A stretch of DNA of 64,000 nt from Maniola hyperantus (lineage: Eukaryota > Arthropoda > Insecta > Lepidoptera > Nymphalidae): the NCBI RefSeq assembly GCF_902806685.2, contig NC_048549.1, positions 10,991,594 to 11,055,593 of the forward strand, written 5' to 3'. Position numbers and translations under genes: made by a program. Shown piece by piece: positions 31,923-44,308 of the stretch. The notes under the pieces are model-generated. The model was not told where the DNA came from. It saw nothing but the letters and a program-made list of their open reading frames with translations, and made no database searches. Position 1 is the stretch's first letter, and each line of letters begins with the position of its first letter.

Positions 31923-32376
31923 AAAAAACCGGTCAAGTGCGAGTCGGGCCTCGCGCTTTTAGGGTTCCGTACATAATTATGAACATCATATTTTGGGTGT
32001 ATTCTATGACATATTTCTTTTCCGAGCTAGAATATCGCAATAAACCGTGATAGTAAAACCCAAAAATGTTCGTTTGTTTTGGCCACTGCTTACAAACTAT
32101 TTTATAAATCGTTGTTTTCAGTATTTAGTAACTTTGTTTAAATACAGTATGATACATAATATATCGAAAAATCATATTTTCATCTATAGGAGGCCCCATG
32201 AAAAATAATTAATTGCAATTTTCTAATTCCAAATACCAAAATTTTATGTTTGTAACTCATGTCATCTACGAGCTGTGACACGCGGACAGTCCTATTAATG
32301 TCACTTTGCTGACTGGTGACAGCAGATTGACATTAAAAGGGCTCAGTTTTTACCCTTTGTGTACGGAACCCTAAAA
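31923..32376 (+). repeat. GGTTCCGT element, type 3
   Basis: AAAAAACCGGTCAAGTGCGA and TTTTAGGGTTCCGTAC at the left, GTGTACGGAACCCTAAAA at the right. The body differs from types 1 and 2 (contains TTAATGTCACTTTGCTGACT). It abuts a family A element. Confidence 0.8.
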
Positions 32377-33178
32377 ACCAAAGCAATCCGTCTCAATATT
32401 ACAATAGCAGATTAATTTATATGGCCAGTTAATATAACGAGCCGTACAATATATTACAATTTGCGGTGATGCTGCGAGCAGCCTGCCTAATTAATATCAA
32501 CTTTGTGCAAAATTTATCACCCTCAGGCGATTACACGATAATTGATCATATTAACTCACATTAAAGCTGATTTTCCCTTGCTAGCTTCCGTTCCTAATTT
32601 TTTAAAACGTTACTCGATTTTGAATCTTATTCCCTAAAAGCTAAGGTTGGATTTCGATGGTATTTTATCTTGGATTGCTTTTTAAACGTTGAAAATGCAC
32701 GCTGAGAGGAATTTTATCGTGAAAGTATGAACTCCATAGAACTTTTGTTTGTGTTTCGTACTTCAAAATATTGAAGTATTGTTATGGACGGCTAAATTTA
32801 AAACTTATGTAGTTTGAAGTGATGTAGAGGAACTAGGAATCTCCCAAAACTAGCAATATATAGACTTGAATTAGCATAAGCTTAGAGTAAGTAGTATTTA
32901 CTAAGGAATGATGGTCTCTAGACTACCTTTGAGTAAATACTAAATATACAGAGTAAATGTGCAGGAAATTCTAACCCAGCTACAATCACAAGGTAACTAT
33001 TTAGATAATTAAGATGAGAAGGCAGTGGTATATAATATTATCATCTACTTTAATGCACAGCTCAGGTTTAGAAACTTGATACCATGCCTTTAAAACGTAG
33101 GAAGACTAAGTAATTACCTACTGAATGACTTGAGAAACCCCAACGGGATCAGATCTTTCAAAGACCTAAATGCAATCG

Positions 33179-33378
33179 AACGAAGTCGCGTGGACTACAC
33201 AAATTTAAAATTCCTATTTTACCCCCTCAAGAATTGAATTTTCAAAAATCCTTTCTTAGTGGTCGTCCACGTCATAATAGCTATCTGCTTGACAAATTTC
33301 AGCCCGATCCGTTCATGAGTTTGAGTTGTGCGTTGATAGATCAGTCAGTCAGTCGGTCACCTTTTCCTTTTAAATATT
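33179..33378 (-). repeat. Family C element, tip of the CTAGT end missing
   Basis: CGAACGAAGTCGCGTGGACT, body, CAGTCAGTCAGTCGG run, CCTTTTCCTTTTAAATATTT. Confidence 0.75.
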
Positions 33379-34009
33379 TAATAAAGTGACTCTAAGAAAA
33401 TAATCATAGTTAATTAATAGAAATAAACTAGTCTTGTTTTGCTTCCCAAAGAAAGAATTAAGCACATTTGACAAATTCTCGAGACAAAAGCTAGTTAGCG
33501 CAATAATTCCATAAGGTGGCTGCATTTAAGCCAAAGACAACCCCATAGACAATTCGCAGCGCGTTCAGCAGTTGGTAATTAAATGTTGAAACCACAGGTT
33601 GAAACTGTACAAAGCGATGAAATACTAAGAACGCTGCAACTTCGAGATAGGAAGAGGAAAAAATCCAGGAACATGCTTTTGTGGTAAAACGGCGCTAATT
33701 TAAAAGGATTGGTTTAGATATGTTAGGTTTTAAATTTTGTTCTGATGATGTCATTTTAGACATAAGATATTTTTAAAATTTATTTTCGTTAAACAGAATT
33801 AGCTTCCTACCGTTTAATAAAGAGCAAGCCTATGTGATAGCTGTTATAGCCTAATGGTTATAGTATAAGTAGTTCTCTTCGCCCACAGAGTGACCCTGAA
33901 AGAGCAGTCGTGGCGGAACCCGGAACTCCTGGTTGGTTGGTGGAACCAATGCGCCTGGGAGGTTATCAGAGTTCAGAGAGTATCAGTTTCTTAATGAGAA
34001 TTTGTGGTT

Positions 34010-34116
34010 CACGATCAACCCATCGCCGGCTCACTACAGAGCACGGGACTTGTCTTACAATGAGAAGGGTTTTGGCCTTAGTCTACCACGCTGGCCATGT
34101 GCGGATTGGTAGACTT
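34010..34116 (-). repeat. SINE with GAT-type tail, 3' half
   Basis: ACGATCAACCCATCGCCGGC, CTACCACGCTGGCCATGTGC and ATTGGTAGACTT match the family at 15.27 kb, inverted. Confidence 0.7.
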
Positions 34117-34134
34117 AAATTGGAATTTGTGGTT

Positions 34135-34360
34135 ATCTAAATATATAAAATGAAAAGGTGACTGACTGACTAACTGACTGATCTATCAACGCACAGCTCA
34201 AACTACTGGTCGGATTGGGTTGTTTTTTGGCATGCAGATAGCTATTATAACGTAGGCAACCGCTAAGAAAGGATTTTTGAAAATTCAACTCCTAAGGGGG
34301 TGAAATAGGGGTTTGAAATTTGTAAAGTCCACGCGGACGAAGTCGCGAGCATAAGCTCGT
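34135..34360 (+). repeat. Family C element, full length
   Basis: TCTAAATATATAAAATGAAA to GCGAGCATAAGCTCGT. Confidence 0.85.
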
Positions 34361-34642
34361 TTAATAATAATACCTATTTCTTAAAAAAGTTTCATAACGC
34401 ACAATTTAATTTCATCCAAGATACGTATCAAGTGAGTTCCTCTTTAATTAGAATTTTCTAAGTAATTTTCTCCACTTTTCGACTTCCAATTGTTAGCGGA
34501 ATAATTTATGAACTGAAATCGCTTTCGGCTTCTTCCGGGGTAAATTAGCTGTAATAATGGTAGGGCTTGGTGTATTATTTTGTACTAAAATATACGTTAC
34601 AATTGGAAAAATTTGGCGTTTTGTAAAATAATTTATACTTAT

Positions 34643-34872
34643 ACTAGCTTATTCCCGCGACTTTGTCCGCGTAGACTACACAAATTTCAAACCCCTATTT
34701 TACCCCCTTAGGGGTTGAATTTTCAAAAATCCTTTCATAGCGAATGTCTAAATCATAATAGCTATTTTCATGCTAAATTTCAGCCTGATCGGTCCAGTAG
34801 TTTGAGCTGTGCGTTGATAGATCAGCCAGTCAGAATTAGTCAGTCAGTCACCTTTTCATTTAACATATTTAG
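34643..34872 (-). repeat. Family C element, full length
   Basis: ACTAGCTTATTCCCGCGACT to a CAGTCAG run (with AATTAG inside) and CCTTTTCATTTAACATATTT. Confidence 0.85.
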
Positions 34873-35073
34873 ATAGTTAGAACTTTTTCTACCAACAGAT
34901 ATCTACATAATAGGAATCACGTATTGATTTTAATTCAGGGTATTAGATACTATTGAAAGTGGGTAATTTTGATACTACGTAAAATTAAAAAGCCATCTAT
35001 TAATTTTAAAATCATTTGAAATTGAAATCTTCGAAAAAGGAAATCGCAAATATTTTTCTCTTAAAATCCCAAC

Positions 35074-35279
35074 GACTAGATGATGCCCGCGACTTGGTCC
35101 ACAGATGTGAAGGCTTAAAATCCCCATGGAAACTCTTCGATTTTGCGAAAAAAGTAGACCTTTGTTACCCTCCAGATCTTATCTATATCCTTGCAAAAAT
35201 ACGTCGATCCGATGCTCCTTTGCGGTGTTATTAAAAGGCAAACCAGCAAACAAACACACTTTCACATTTAAAATAGTAG
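35074..35279 (-). repeat. Family B element, full length
   Basis: ACTAGATGATGCCCGCGACT to AACCAGCAAACAAACACACT. Confidence 0.8.
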
Positions 35280-35383
35280 TAAGAAACTGGTTTTTTTAAT
35301 TCAGCACATACTACAAGCTTATAACACCTACCTAAATTCTTGTAAAAATCGATAGGTTTCTATAGAGCCCTCAAAAGAGAAAA

Positions 35384-35787
35384 GAGTCAGGCTCGCGCAA
35401 CGAGAGGGTTCCGTAATACAGTCGTATTTTTTCGACATGTTGCACGATAGTTCAAAAATTATGATGCATAAAAATAAATAAAAATCTGTTTTAGAATGCA
35501 CAGGTGCAGACTTTTCATATGATACCCCACTTGATAAAGTTATCTTACTTCGAAAATTGTAAATACTAATTATTAGTTCATGACCACAATTTAATTTTTT
35601 TTGTGTGATGTAAACACAAATTTACGTTTTTCAGATTATTCCCCGAATGTCTGCTACAAGACCTACCTACCTGCCAAATTTCATGATTCTAGGTCAACGG
35701 GAAGTACCCTGTAGGTTTCTTGACAGACAGACAGACAGACAACAAAGTGATCCTATAAGGGTTCAAAAGGAAAAACGGAACCCTAAA
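35384..35787 (+). repeat. GGTTCCGT element, type 2
   Basis: GAGTCAGGCTCGCGCAACGA at the left, (GACA)n and AACAAAGTGATCCTATAAGG near the right, ending ACGGAACCCT. Confidence 0.8.
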
Positions 35788-36962
35788 AAATGATACAAAA
35801 CATGTTCAAATATACGAGTTAAAGTATCAAATAACATACAAACAACAAACATCACCTGATATCATAACAAGGGATAACACAAATTCCTCAGCTCAATATA
35901 GATTTTACGGCCGCACTCCGTGAAATGATTCACATGGATCTCTCAACAAACGAGTCTTCTTACTACAGCCTTCGAAAGCTAAGGCTTCGGTCATTCGAGC
36001 CGAAACAAAGGGTTTGCTACATCGAGCGCATTTATTTTTTCTACAATATTTATGACGTGTGGTCTGGCAAGGGACGTGTAATTTAGTTGCAACAGGACTT
36101 ATTAGTCGATTGCACTAAGCAACTACTTCCGCTAAAGTTTACTCTAGTTGACTTAATTTGACCTTTTCATGGAGCGAAAACACAATCATAGTCGAATCGT
36201 ATGCGGAAGGATCTGGCAGCCCACCGCATTAGGGATCACGATCCTCAGCAATGAAGAATACACGTAGAAAGAAAGAGAGAGAGAGACTATGTTCGCGCAT
36301 CAGTTACCGAGTTAGTTAATGTTCTTGTCTATGCGCGCACAAATTGTGGAGCCAATGTGCGGACCTCAACTGGTTACATTTATGTGAATCAAGAATCATT
36401 TTAACAATTTATTAGCGTCCGAAAAATGTTAGGGCTTATCAAGTAAGAGGAAGAAGCAATTATTTACAAACTAAAAATACCTATGAGCTAAAAGAGAGCT
36501 AAGAGAGAGAGGGAAACGCGATACCCAAGCGACGCAATACACTCTGAGTGTAAACATCTTTACAAGAGTCCTATGTACGACCAACAGTGGTCATCTGTAG
36601 CACACCTTTTTTTTATTGCTGAGCTACTCAATTGAACTACGATCTAGCCCAATGCACAACAACTAAGAAAGGAAAAATACGATTAGTGTGACCATACCTT
36701 TACATTCTACACAATAACGCAACACGATGCCGGCTTAAGGTCCCGAGTATTAAAATCTTCCGACAAATTTGATGTTGGGATTCGTGTTTACAAGGATTAA
36801 TCCAATATCTTTATTTCCCTGGCATTCCAATTTTATGGGACTCGTTTATTGATTCGAATCTCGATATGAGGTTGATTGATATTAGAGATGATTAGATTTT
36901 TTTAATAATGTTGTCGTGTGTGGCAATGCCTTTTGACATTACTACTCATATTTCACTACCCA

Positions 36963-37172
36963 CATTATAAATTAATGTGAAAGTGTGTTTGTTTGTTTTT
37001 CATTCAATCACGTCGCTACGTAGCAACTGACGTGACGTGATTTTTTGCATGGGTATAGTTAAAGATCTGGGAGAGTGACATAGGCTACTTTTGATCCCGA
37101 AAAATAAAAAACTGGGAACCTACAGGATTTTTAAGAATCTAACCTAAATCTACGCATACGAAGTGATGCTAT
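36963..37172 (+). repeat. Family B element, diverged
   Basis: ATTATAAATTAATGTGAAAG and GTGTTTGTTTG to TACGCATACGAAGTGATGC. Confidence 0.75.
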
Positions 37173-37334
37173 GTGCCCACTCAGTGATCATATTTTAACG
37201 TTAATTTAAAAATGGGTGTGCTCCGTTCTGATGTACTTACTGACTGACATCCATTGATGTAGGTGGAAAGGTGAAACAAACCTAAATCTACATCTTATTT
37301 TCAAATCAGAGCCTTGTTTTATACCAGCACGCCT

Positions 37335-37442
37335 AACATGCGTACCACGAGAAAATTTTGTCTTCGCATTTACTCGTCTTATTTGTATGAAAAAACACGA
37401 GATAATGCGTAGACAAAATTTTCTCGCGGGGCGCATGTTATA
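37335..37442. repeat. Fold-back hairpin of ~45 bp arms
   Basis: The left arm has AACATGCGTACCACGAGAAA, ATTTTGTC and CGCATTTACTCGT. The right arm, read in reverse, has TAACATGCGCCCCGCGAGAA, AATTTTGTCT and CGCATTATCTCGT. The loop is under 20 bp. Confidence 0.85.
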
Positions 37443-37639
37443 CCCTCAGGACGAAAATAGAAACAACATCCAATATTACTTACTTCTGAAAGGCCATCGA
37501 AACGGCTGGAATATGGCGTTTTTTTCGTTCATTAGCCCGGATTACCTTTTCGTCAATGGCACAGAGAGACAGACGAAGTTAACGAGAACGAAGCTGTTGT
37601 ACCGAATAAAACAACACGGTGCAACGTGTTGCTCCGAGC

Positions 37640-38400
37640 TATAAACATGAAAGGCGTATAAAGGTGAATGATGGCGCCATTACAGCGGAGAGCGATGGGG
37701 CGGGATGTCTTGACATGTGTACAGAATCCTGCTATTTACACTTAACTAAGCCGCGTTCGAACTGACGAACTACTAGACTAATAAAAACTTAACACACAAG
37801 GTGAGTGGTGTGCCGAATAAATTAATATAGCAAGACTGCTGCTGGCTATAAACATGAAAGGCGTATAAAGGTGAGTGATAGAGCCATGACAGCGGAGAGT
37901 GATGGGACGGGATGTCTTGACATGTGTACAGAATCCTGCTATTTACACTTAACTTAGCCGCGTTTGAACTGACGAACTACTTGACTAATTAAAACTCAAC
38001 ATACAAGGTGAGTGGTTCACTCGCCTTGCCATAAGATGTCAAAACGGTCCACCTTGTGTGCCACAGGTAAGCAAAAATACTGTGCCATGTTTGAACTGAT
38101 AAACTACTTGATTAGTTAAAACTGCAGATAAGACAAGTAAGGTGATGTATAAAGTAAATGTAATGTGATGTATAAAGTAAAGTAATGAAGTAAATGTAGC
38201 AAGACAGCTGCTGGCTGTAAACATGAAAGGCGTATAAAGGTGAGTGATGGAGCCATTACAGCGGAGAGTGATGGGACGGGATGTCTTGACATGTGTACAG
38301 AATCCTGCTATTTACACTTAGCTAAGCCGCGTTAGAACTGACGAGCTACTTGACTAATTAGAATTTAGCGGACAAGGCGAGTGATGTAGTGTATATAATA
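37640..38400 (+). repeat. Tandem array, three ~200 bp units plus a partial
   Basis: Units start at 37644, 37851 and 38220 with AACATGAAAGGCGTATAAAG. Each holds GTGATGG.(A/C)GGGATGTCTTG, ACATGTGTACAGAATCCTGC and GACGA(A/G)CTACT. A decayed partial with TTTGAACTGATAAACTACTT lies at about 38087-38130. Each unit includes AAAGGTGA(G/A)TG, a match to a 5' splice-site consensus on the plus strand, opposite to Lar. Confidence 0.85.
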
Positions 38401-39110
38401 ATTAGTCAAGACAACAACGGCATGTAAAGCAACATCTTACATTTTGACACGTGTAAATTTGGTAAGAATATTCCAAATAATATATATTGGTAGTCCTACA
38501 CGTAATTAGTGTTGAGAACCTCTAATTAAGTATAGGTCGAAGTAATTTATCAAATCTACCGCTAGTTTTTTTATAATGGAAATAACTAATAGTGATTATT
38601 AAGACCGGTAGGTACTAATTAAGGTTATTATAATCAAAAAGACCGAGGAAATACTTTTTATAAGCGTAAAATAATACATCCACCCCCAAAAAGGTAGCGT
38701 TTGGAGACCACCTCACTAAATGGACATACAATCTCAAGAAAGTTTCTGAGTAAAAAGCTGGATTGCACTAGACCGAATTCTGTGGAAATCTATTCATAAG
38801 ACAAACCGACTCACCAAGTTGCCTTTCAAGTAGTGTAAATGTAGCACGCCCATAACAGGAAAGCATTGTTCACAAAGGGTCATCCCACACCTGTCTGCAA
38901 ATCTCAACAATAACTGCGAAACGCTGAGAGCAATTTTAGGGCTCTCGTCGAATACGGATTACATTATGATGAATACACGGCCCTAGTGAGTCAAGTGACA
39001 CTACAAAGGATGTTGAGGGCCTTTAAGAAATGTATCTTGTTTCATAACTAGGGTGCTTAAAGTTAGCTAGGTAACTATCTACAAAACCATGTGAATCCCT
39101 TTATATATTA

Positions 39111-39322
39111 CTAGATGATGCCCGCGACTTCGTCCGCGTGGATTTAAGTTTTTAAAAATTCCGTGAGAGCTCTTTGATTTTCCGGGATAAAAAGTAGCCC
39201 TAGCTAGCTTGCCTTCCCCGGGATGCGAGCTAGCTCTGTACCAAATTTCGTTTAAATCGGCTGAACGGATGGGCCGTGAAAGGCTAGCAGACAGACAGAC
39301 ACACTTTCGCATTTATAGTATT
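39111..39322 (-). repeat. Family A element, full length
   Basis: CTAGATGATGCCCGCGACTT to AGACAGACAGACACACTTTC and GCATTTATAGTATT. Confidence 0.85.
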
Positions 39323-39529
39323 CATCTTCATCATCATCATGATCAACCTATCGCCAACTCACTACAGAGCACGGTTCTTCTCTCAGAGAGAAAGGTTTTG
39401 GCCATAGTCTACCACGCTGGCCATGTGCGGATTGGTAGACTTCACACACCTTTGCGAACATTATAGAGAACTCTCAGGGATGCAGGTTTCCTCACGATGT
39501 TTTGCTTCACCGTTAAAGCAAGTGATAGT
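39323..39529 (-). mobile_element. SINE with GAT-type tail, 5'-truncated
   Basis: On the plus strand it begins with the ATC-repeat (CATCATCATCATGATCAACC) and runs through ACCACGCTGGCCATGTGCGG to CACCGTTAAAGCAAGTGATA. It abuts the family A element. Confidence 0.8.
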
Positions 39530-39578
39530 TTATAGTATTAGTATGGATTATCTAAAGGCAAATCAATAAAAAAAAATT

Positions 39579-39750
39579 AGAGCCCCAATAGCTCAACCGG
39601 TAAAGGAGTGGACTGAAAACCGAAAGGTCGACGGTTCAAACCCCGCCCGTTGCACTATAGTCGTACCTACTCCTAGCACAAGCTTGACGCTTAGTTGGAG
39701 AGGAAAGGGAAATATTAATCATTTAATATGGCTATTTTTCTTTAAAAAAA
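39579..39750 (+). mobile_element. Phe-tRNA-like SINE, copy 3
   Basis: AGAGCCCCAATAGCTCAACC, GGACTGAAAACCGA, GGTTCAAACCCC, then the body ending ATTTAATATGGCTATTTTTC and an A-run. Head and tail are both complete. Confidence 0.9.
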
Positions 39751-40291
39751 ATCTAAGGCAGTGTCGCGGTCGCTCAACTCAAATGCTCTCCATGCATTTT
39801 CAGACAATACAAAGCAATGTGCAAGTGTCGCGTGTCGCCGTCACGATCTCATAGCTAAAGTTTACGCTAAGAATAAACTTAATGTACTATCTAATGGATC
39901 TAAGTAGCCGTATCTAACATGGCCTCTCTTCTTACATTAAGGATGATAATACAATAAAATAAATAACAACGTATTCCGAGCGTATAAAGAAAAAAATCTC
40001 CATTATCCAATTTCTGTCGAGATGTACAAAAGACAATGAGACGCGATATTGATGCCGTTCCGCCGAATTGAGTTATGCTCCGACAAAATGGCCGCCGTGG
40101 CAAAGTCAATGTTATTTCCGCTGCTAAATCAGAAACAACAATGAAGATCTTATTTAGTGCTGCGTCACATAATAAATAAACTCAGTTCCACAAAAATGTG
40201 ATACCTCCATTCGAAATATCACCCAAATCAATTAAATCATTGTGGCGCGAAGGAGTAACAAACATTCAAACTTTTACATTTATAATATAAG

Positions 40292-40335
40292 CAGCAGTGG
40301 ACGTCTGATCATCATCTGACAGACGTCCACTGCTG
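40292..40335. repeat. Perfect 16-bp inverted repeat from two RTE 3' ends
   Basis: CAGCAGTGGACGTCTG and CAGACGTCCACTGCTG are separated by 12 bp of ATC repeat. The same bases form the 3' ends of two oppositely oriented RTE-like copies. Confidence 0.9.
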
Positions 40336-40465
40336 GACATAGGGGTCTCTTGTAGGGACTTTCACACGTCACGGTCTTGTGATTTACGTCCGTCCACCTG
40401 CCTGGGGGGGCTCTTCCAACGCTGCGCTTTCCGGACGCCATTCCAGCACCTTGGGACCCCAACTT
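40303..40465 (-). pseudogene. RTE-like LINE C-terminus, broken
   Basis: Minus-strand translation gives KRSVGRAPPGRWTDV, then frameshifts to the CESPYKRPL/SSSGR frame used by the homologous 3.5-kb copy. Several small deletions remove the ..VAGSRW segment. Confidence 0.7.
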
Positions 40466-41091
40466 CTATCGGTTTTTCGAACTATATGTACCTTGTCCAC
40501 TGCCATTTCAGCTTCGCAACCCTTTATCATATTACTAGGATTAAAAATAACCTACTTACATAGATTATACTTGTTTTAGTTTAGTTTTTAGGATATATTG
40601 AATTTATAGGATAAACTGATTGACTGAAAATATAGGATTAGGATGCGTAGGGAAGGATATGTGTGATCCTACCAATAAAATAGTTACCTACATTTTAGTT
40701 ACAAAAGTTAGCTATGACAATGAAACGATCATATTGATGCAGTTCACACATCCGTCGCTGAGTTTTCTAGCATTGTTCCAGCACATCTCAGAGAGATAGA
40801 TACCTGTCGCAAACCATATTAAGAAAAGTATATTAAAAAAACTGCTGCAAATGTTTTTTTTACGATTTTTTCGTAGTGCCACTGAAGTTATTTTTAAATT
40901 CGTCACACGTTCACATCCGTCATAATGTAACCCGTTGAGCCGTTGAGTATCAAAAGTAACGAGGGTCCTGAAGTACCCCCACGTTTTACAGCCATTACCG
41001 AAGATTAGAGAAAGGTGTGAGTTAACCCTTAGATCTGGACCTTTTTGTACTGACACACACGCTCACATAACTTTAACTTTTAGGGGTAACA

Positions 41092-41230
41092 GACCGGCAG
41101 GATTCGAACCTATGTCTTCTGGGTTCGCGCTCGACGCCTTGACCGCTAGGCCACGATTCGCTTGCTGCCAGTGACGTTTGTGATACCTATGTATGTTTAA
41201 TCAGTACTGAAGCGACTGTTAGTTCTATCT
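41092..41230 (-). repeat. tRNA-like dispersed repeat, copy 2
   Basis: On the minus strand, GTGGCCTAGCGGTCAAGGC and a perfect B box GGTTCGAATCC, preceded by ~70 bp shared with 12565-12633. The acceptor stem is not paired. Downstream sequence is unrelated to copy 1. Confidence 0.7.
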
Positions 41231-41325
41231 AGTAGCTTGAATTTTTTGCTCGTTTATAATCTCGCTAGATTTAATAAAAGGCAACAAATATTTTCAATTT
41301 TTATCCGGTGGAATATATTTAATGA

Positions 41326-41534
41326 CCAGATGATGCCCGCGAATTCGTCCGCGTGGATTTAGCTTTTTAAAAATCCTGTGGGAACTCCTCAATTTTCCGG
41401 GATAAAAAGTAGCATATGTCCCGGGATGTAAGCTATCTCTGTACCAAATTTCGTCAAAATCGGTTGAACGGTTGAGCCGTGAAAAGCTAGCAGACAGACA
41501 GACAGACACTCGCATTTATAATATTAGTATGGAT
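41326..41534 (-). repeat. Family A element, full length
   Basis: CAGATGATGCCCGCGAATTC to AGACAGACAGACAGACACTC and ATAATATTAGTATGGAT. Confidence 0.85.
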
Positions 41535-42226
41535 TTCGGTTATATTACTTGCTTGATAAAACCTCGTACTTGTTAAAACTAAAGTGATTCAACCAAAGCT
41601 ACACCGCGATAGAGTTTAAAAATTGAAATTTTTAAATTGCAATTTGCAGTCTAGATAACGGCGCGGTGTCGTAAAGCGTGCGTATCGGGGCTCCGACACG
41701 AAATTATTATAAAGGGAAGCTGTTTTACTATGCAGATTACTAGTACAAAAATGGGAAATTTACCTATAAAAATACCTATAAAAATACCAAGGTTTTCTTT
41801 TTATTCTACTAGAAGTAGCCCTCGATTTCGGTTTTTAAAAACCTTGTGTGTCACTCTAAGTGCGGTTCTAGGTGCGTAAGATTGATTCCAAATAACACTT
41901 TTTCTCGTGTAAACACCGGATAATCACAATTTTATTTTCTTTCTATTTTATAATATCGAGTAGCTAAAACCCTTTTGTTTATATTTGATTTGGGGATGAG
42001 AAGGGTGCAGAGTGATACTCAAATAGGGAACTCCGAAGACCTCTGAGAGCGTTGGTATGTCTACAAACAGGCTTTGCGCTTCCTTTTGTAGCCACGGGGT
42101 TACTCGTAAAATGTTTTGGGGCAGAAAAATGTTTTTAAAACATGACGCGTGTTGCGCGTAGAGAAATTATAATATTTTTCACTAGATGATATCCGCGACT
42201 TAGCTTGTGTGGGTCACGTGTGAATT

Positions 42227-42674
42227 TAATAAATAAATAAAATAGCCTTTATTCACTGATACACTAGTTATACATCTTATATTACTAACTAACCGTATTA
42301 CTAATTTCTTATTTCCTATTATTTAATTATCCTATCCTACATAATTTATTCTAAAAAAATTAGTAACACCAGCAATTTACAGTTCAGGTTGTCCTCTTTG
42401 GACATAGGCCTCCTCTAGACCTCTATTTTTTCCTATCTAACGCTAGTCCGCGCCAACCCTTTGGCAGGTCATCCTCCCATCTCCTCTGTGGCCGTCCTCT
42501 CGCTCTCTTCCCATCTCTGGGGTACCAGTAATTGACCTCTTTGGTCCATTTATCCTTTGGGGATCTGATCACATGGCCAGCCCAACGCCATTTAAGTTTC
42601 TTGATTCTTCTTGAGACGTCTGTCACACCTGTGATCTTTCTAATTTTGGTCAGTCTCCATTTGTCTTTCAGTTT
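42227..42674 (-). pseudogene. LINE ORF C-terminus and 3' end (second RTE/Jockey-like lineage)
   Basis: Minus-strand frame from 42674 reads LKDKWRLTKIRKITG, DVSRRIKKLKWRWAGHVIR, SPKDKWTKEV, then GRPQRRWEDD and GLALDRKK with a premature stop at about 42423. It then continues as an A/T-rich 3' region ending in AATAAAGGCTATTTTATTTA. The WAGH..R..D.W..EV..W.PR.G.R.RGRP..RW.DD pattern is the conserved C-terminus of a different lepidopteran LINE from the copies at 3.3 and 4.8 kb. It is 5'-truncated. Confidence 0.8.
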
Positions 42675-42820
42675 GATGTGGATTTAGGTATATAAAAATC
42701 CCGTGGGAATCTTTTCATTTTCGTCATAAAAACGAGCCTTGTGATGCAAGCTGTATTTCTGTACAAAATTAAGTCAAAATCAGTAATAGACAGACGTACA
42801 CACTTTCGCATTCATGAATA
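42675..42820 (-). repeat. Family A element, CTAGT end missing
   Basis: GATGTGGATTTAGGTATATA to AATAGACAGACGTACACACT and TTCGCATTCAT. It directly abuts the LINE fragment. Confidence 0.7.
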
Positions 42821-44308
42821 ACTAGCTGTAAGCAATAGTAGATAGGTACGTATTTTCAGGCAGGGCGTAATAATGACCAAGCATTGAGCTATTTTAACTA
42901 GGGTAAGCAGCTCTTTTTTGCCTATATGGCGTGCACGTGTGACACTGCCACATACCACTTACGTTAGTGATATTTAATTTATCTTAGAAACTCCAAATTT
43001 AAAATTCAAAATTCAAATAATTCAAACTTCAAATAATTTATTCTAAATAGGTAATAAATTACTCTTTTTGATAGTCGGTTGTTGTATTTGTAAGATATAG
43101 TAGTGATCATTATTACGCGAACTTAAAACTAAAGCTACGAGGGAATCGAATCATAAAAAAATTAAAATCTACACACTACATAATCATTTTTGTTTTATAT
43201 AATCGACCATACAGGACAAAAAGATGATTGTTCCTATATTTCTAACGAAAATAGAACGGAATATCACGGTTTGTTTGTTCAATTGAAATAATTTAAAATC
43301 GTACCTATTTGCATGCTTCGATATTTCAACGCGTCATTTTTTAGATGAAAATAGATTGGCATTAATTTGAATAATTATTTTAACAAACAATATGCCTGCG
43401 ATTTTATCATTAGTTCCAACCACCGAATTCCAAATCAGGTAAATAGAAATGTTATCTACTCTTATTTACTAGGACAGCGAGTCACTGTTTTTTAGGAACT
43501 CACTCGTACTGCCAAATTGTTTTTTTTTAAATTATAACCAGCGTCAATCGGGATGATGTTAAGGACTCTAATCATTCCCTAACATTTTGTAACTCTTTCT
43601 GGCATTTAGAAGTTATGGTGGAATAAAGAAACTCACGTACATACATATTATTAAGCAGTATTACCTATCATTAATATAGAGTATTTTATATATTATATGT
43701 ATTTATATTTTTCATATATTATGTATATAATTATTTATGATAAGTATAATTATTGTATATAAGTTGATTTGGGTATTTATTATAAGATATTTATGTAGTT
43801 TATTAGATTCTAGTACCGTAGACCTATTCCACTTCTTGATACGCCTTACTCACAACCTTGAATGGGAAGCTGGAAGAAATCTCTGTTTAGAGATAAGCAT
43901 TTCCGATGTAACTTAATTTATTATTACTTTGTAACTACAATTTTTGGTACATGAATAATAAAAATAAATAAATATTACATACGAGTATAAAGAACCCGAA
44001 AACATTGCACTTCTTTTTTGGGCAGCCGTGTAAAAATATCAAGTCGCAGATTCGACAGAAAAAATAAAAATTTAAATAAAAATTGTACCTATAGATTTGA
44101 AGGATAAGAGTGTCGCAAAGCTCAGCTACGAAGCTTTCAAAACCTCACTGAAAGCATTGGTGTGTCTTCAAACAAGCTTAGCAAAACCTTCCACTCGTAG
44201 CCCAAGGGGTTGTATTGGAAAATATTCGTATCATGTTACAGTCAAACTGCTATCCGGTCGAAAGTACTTCTAACGGTAAAAAACCAGTCAAAAGTACTTT
44301 TAATTATA

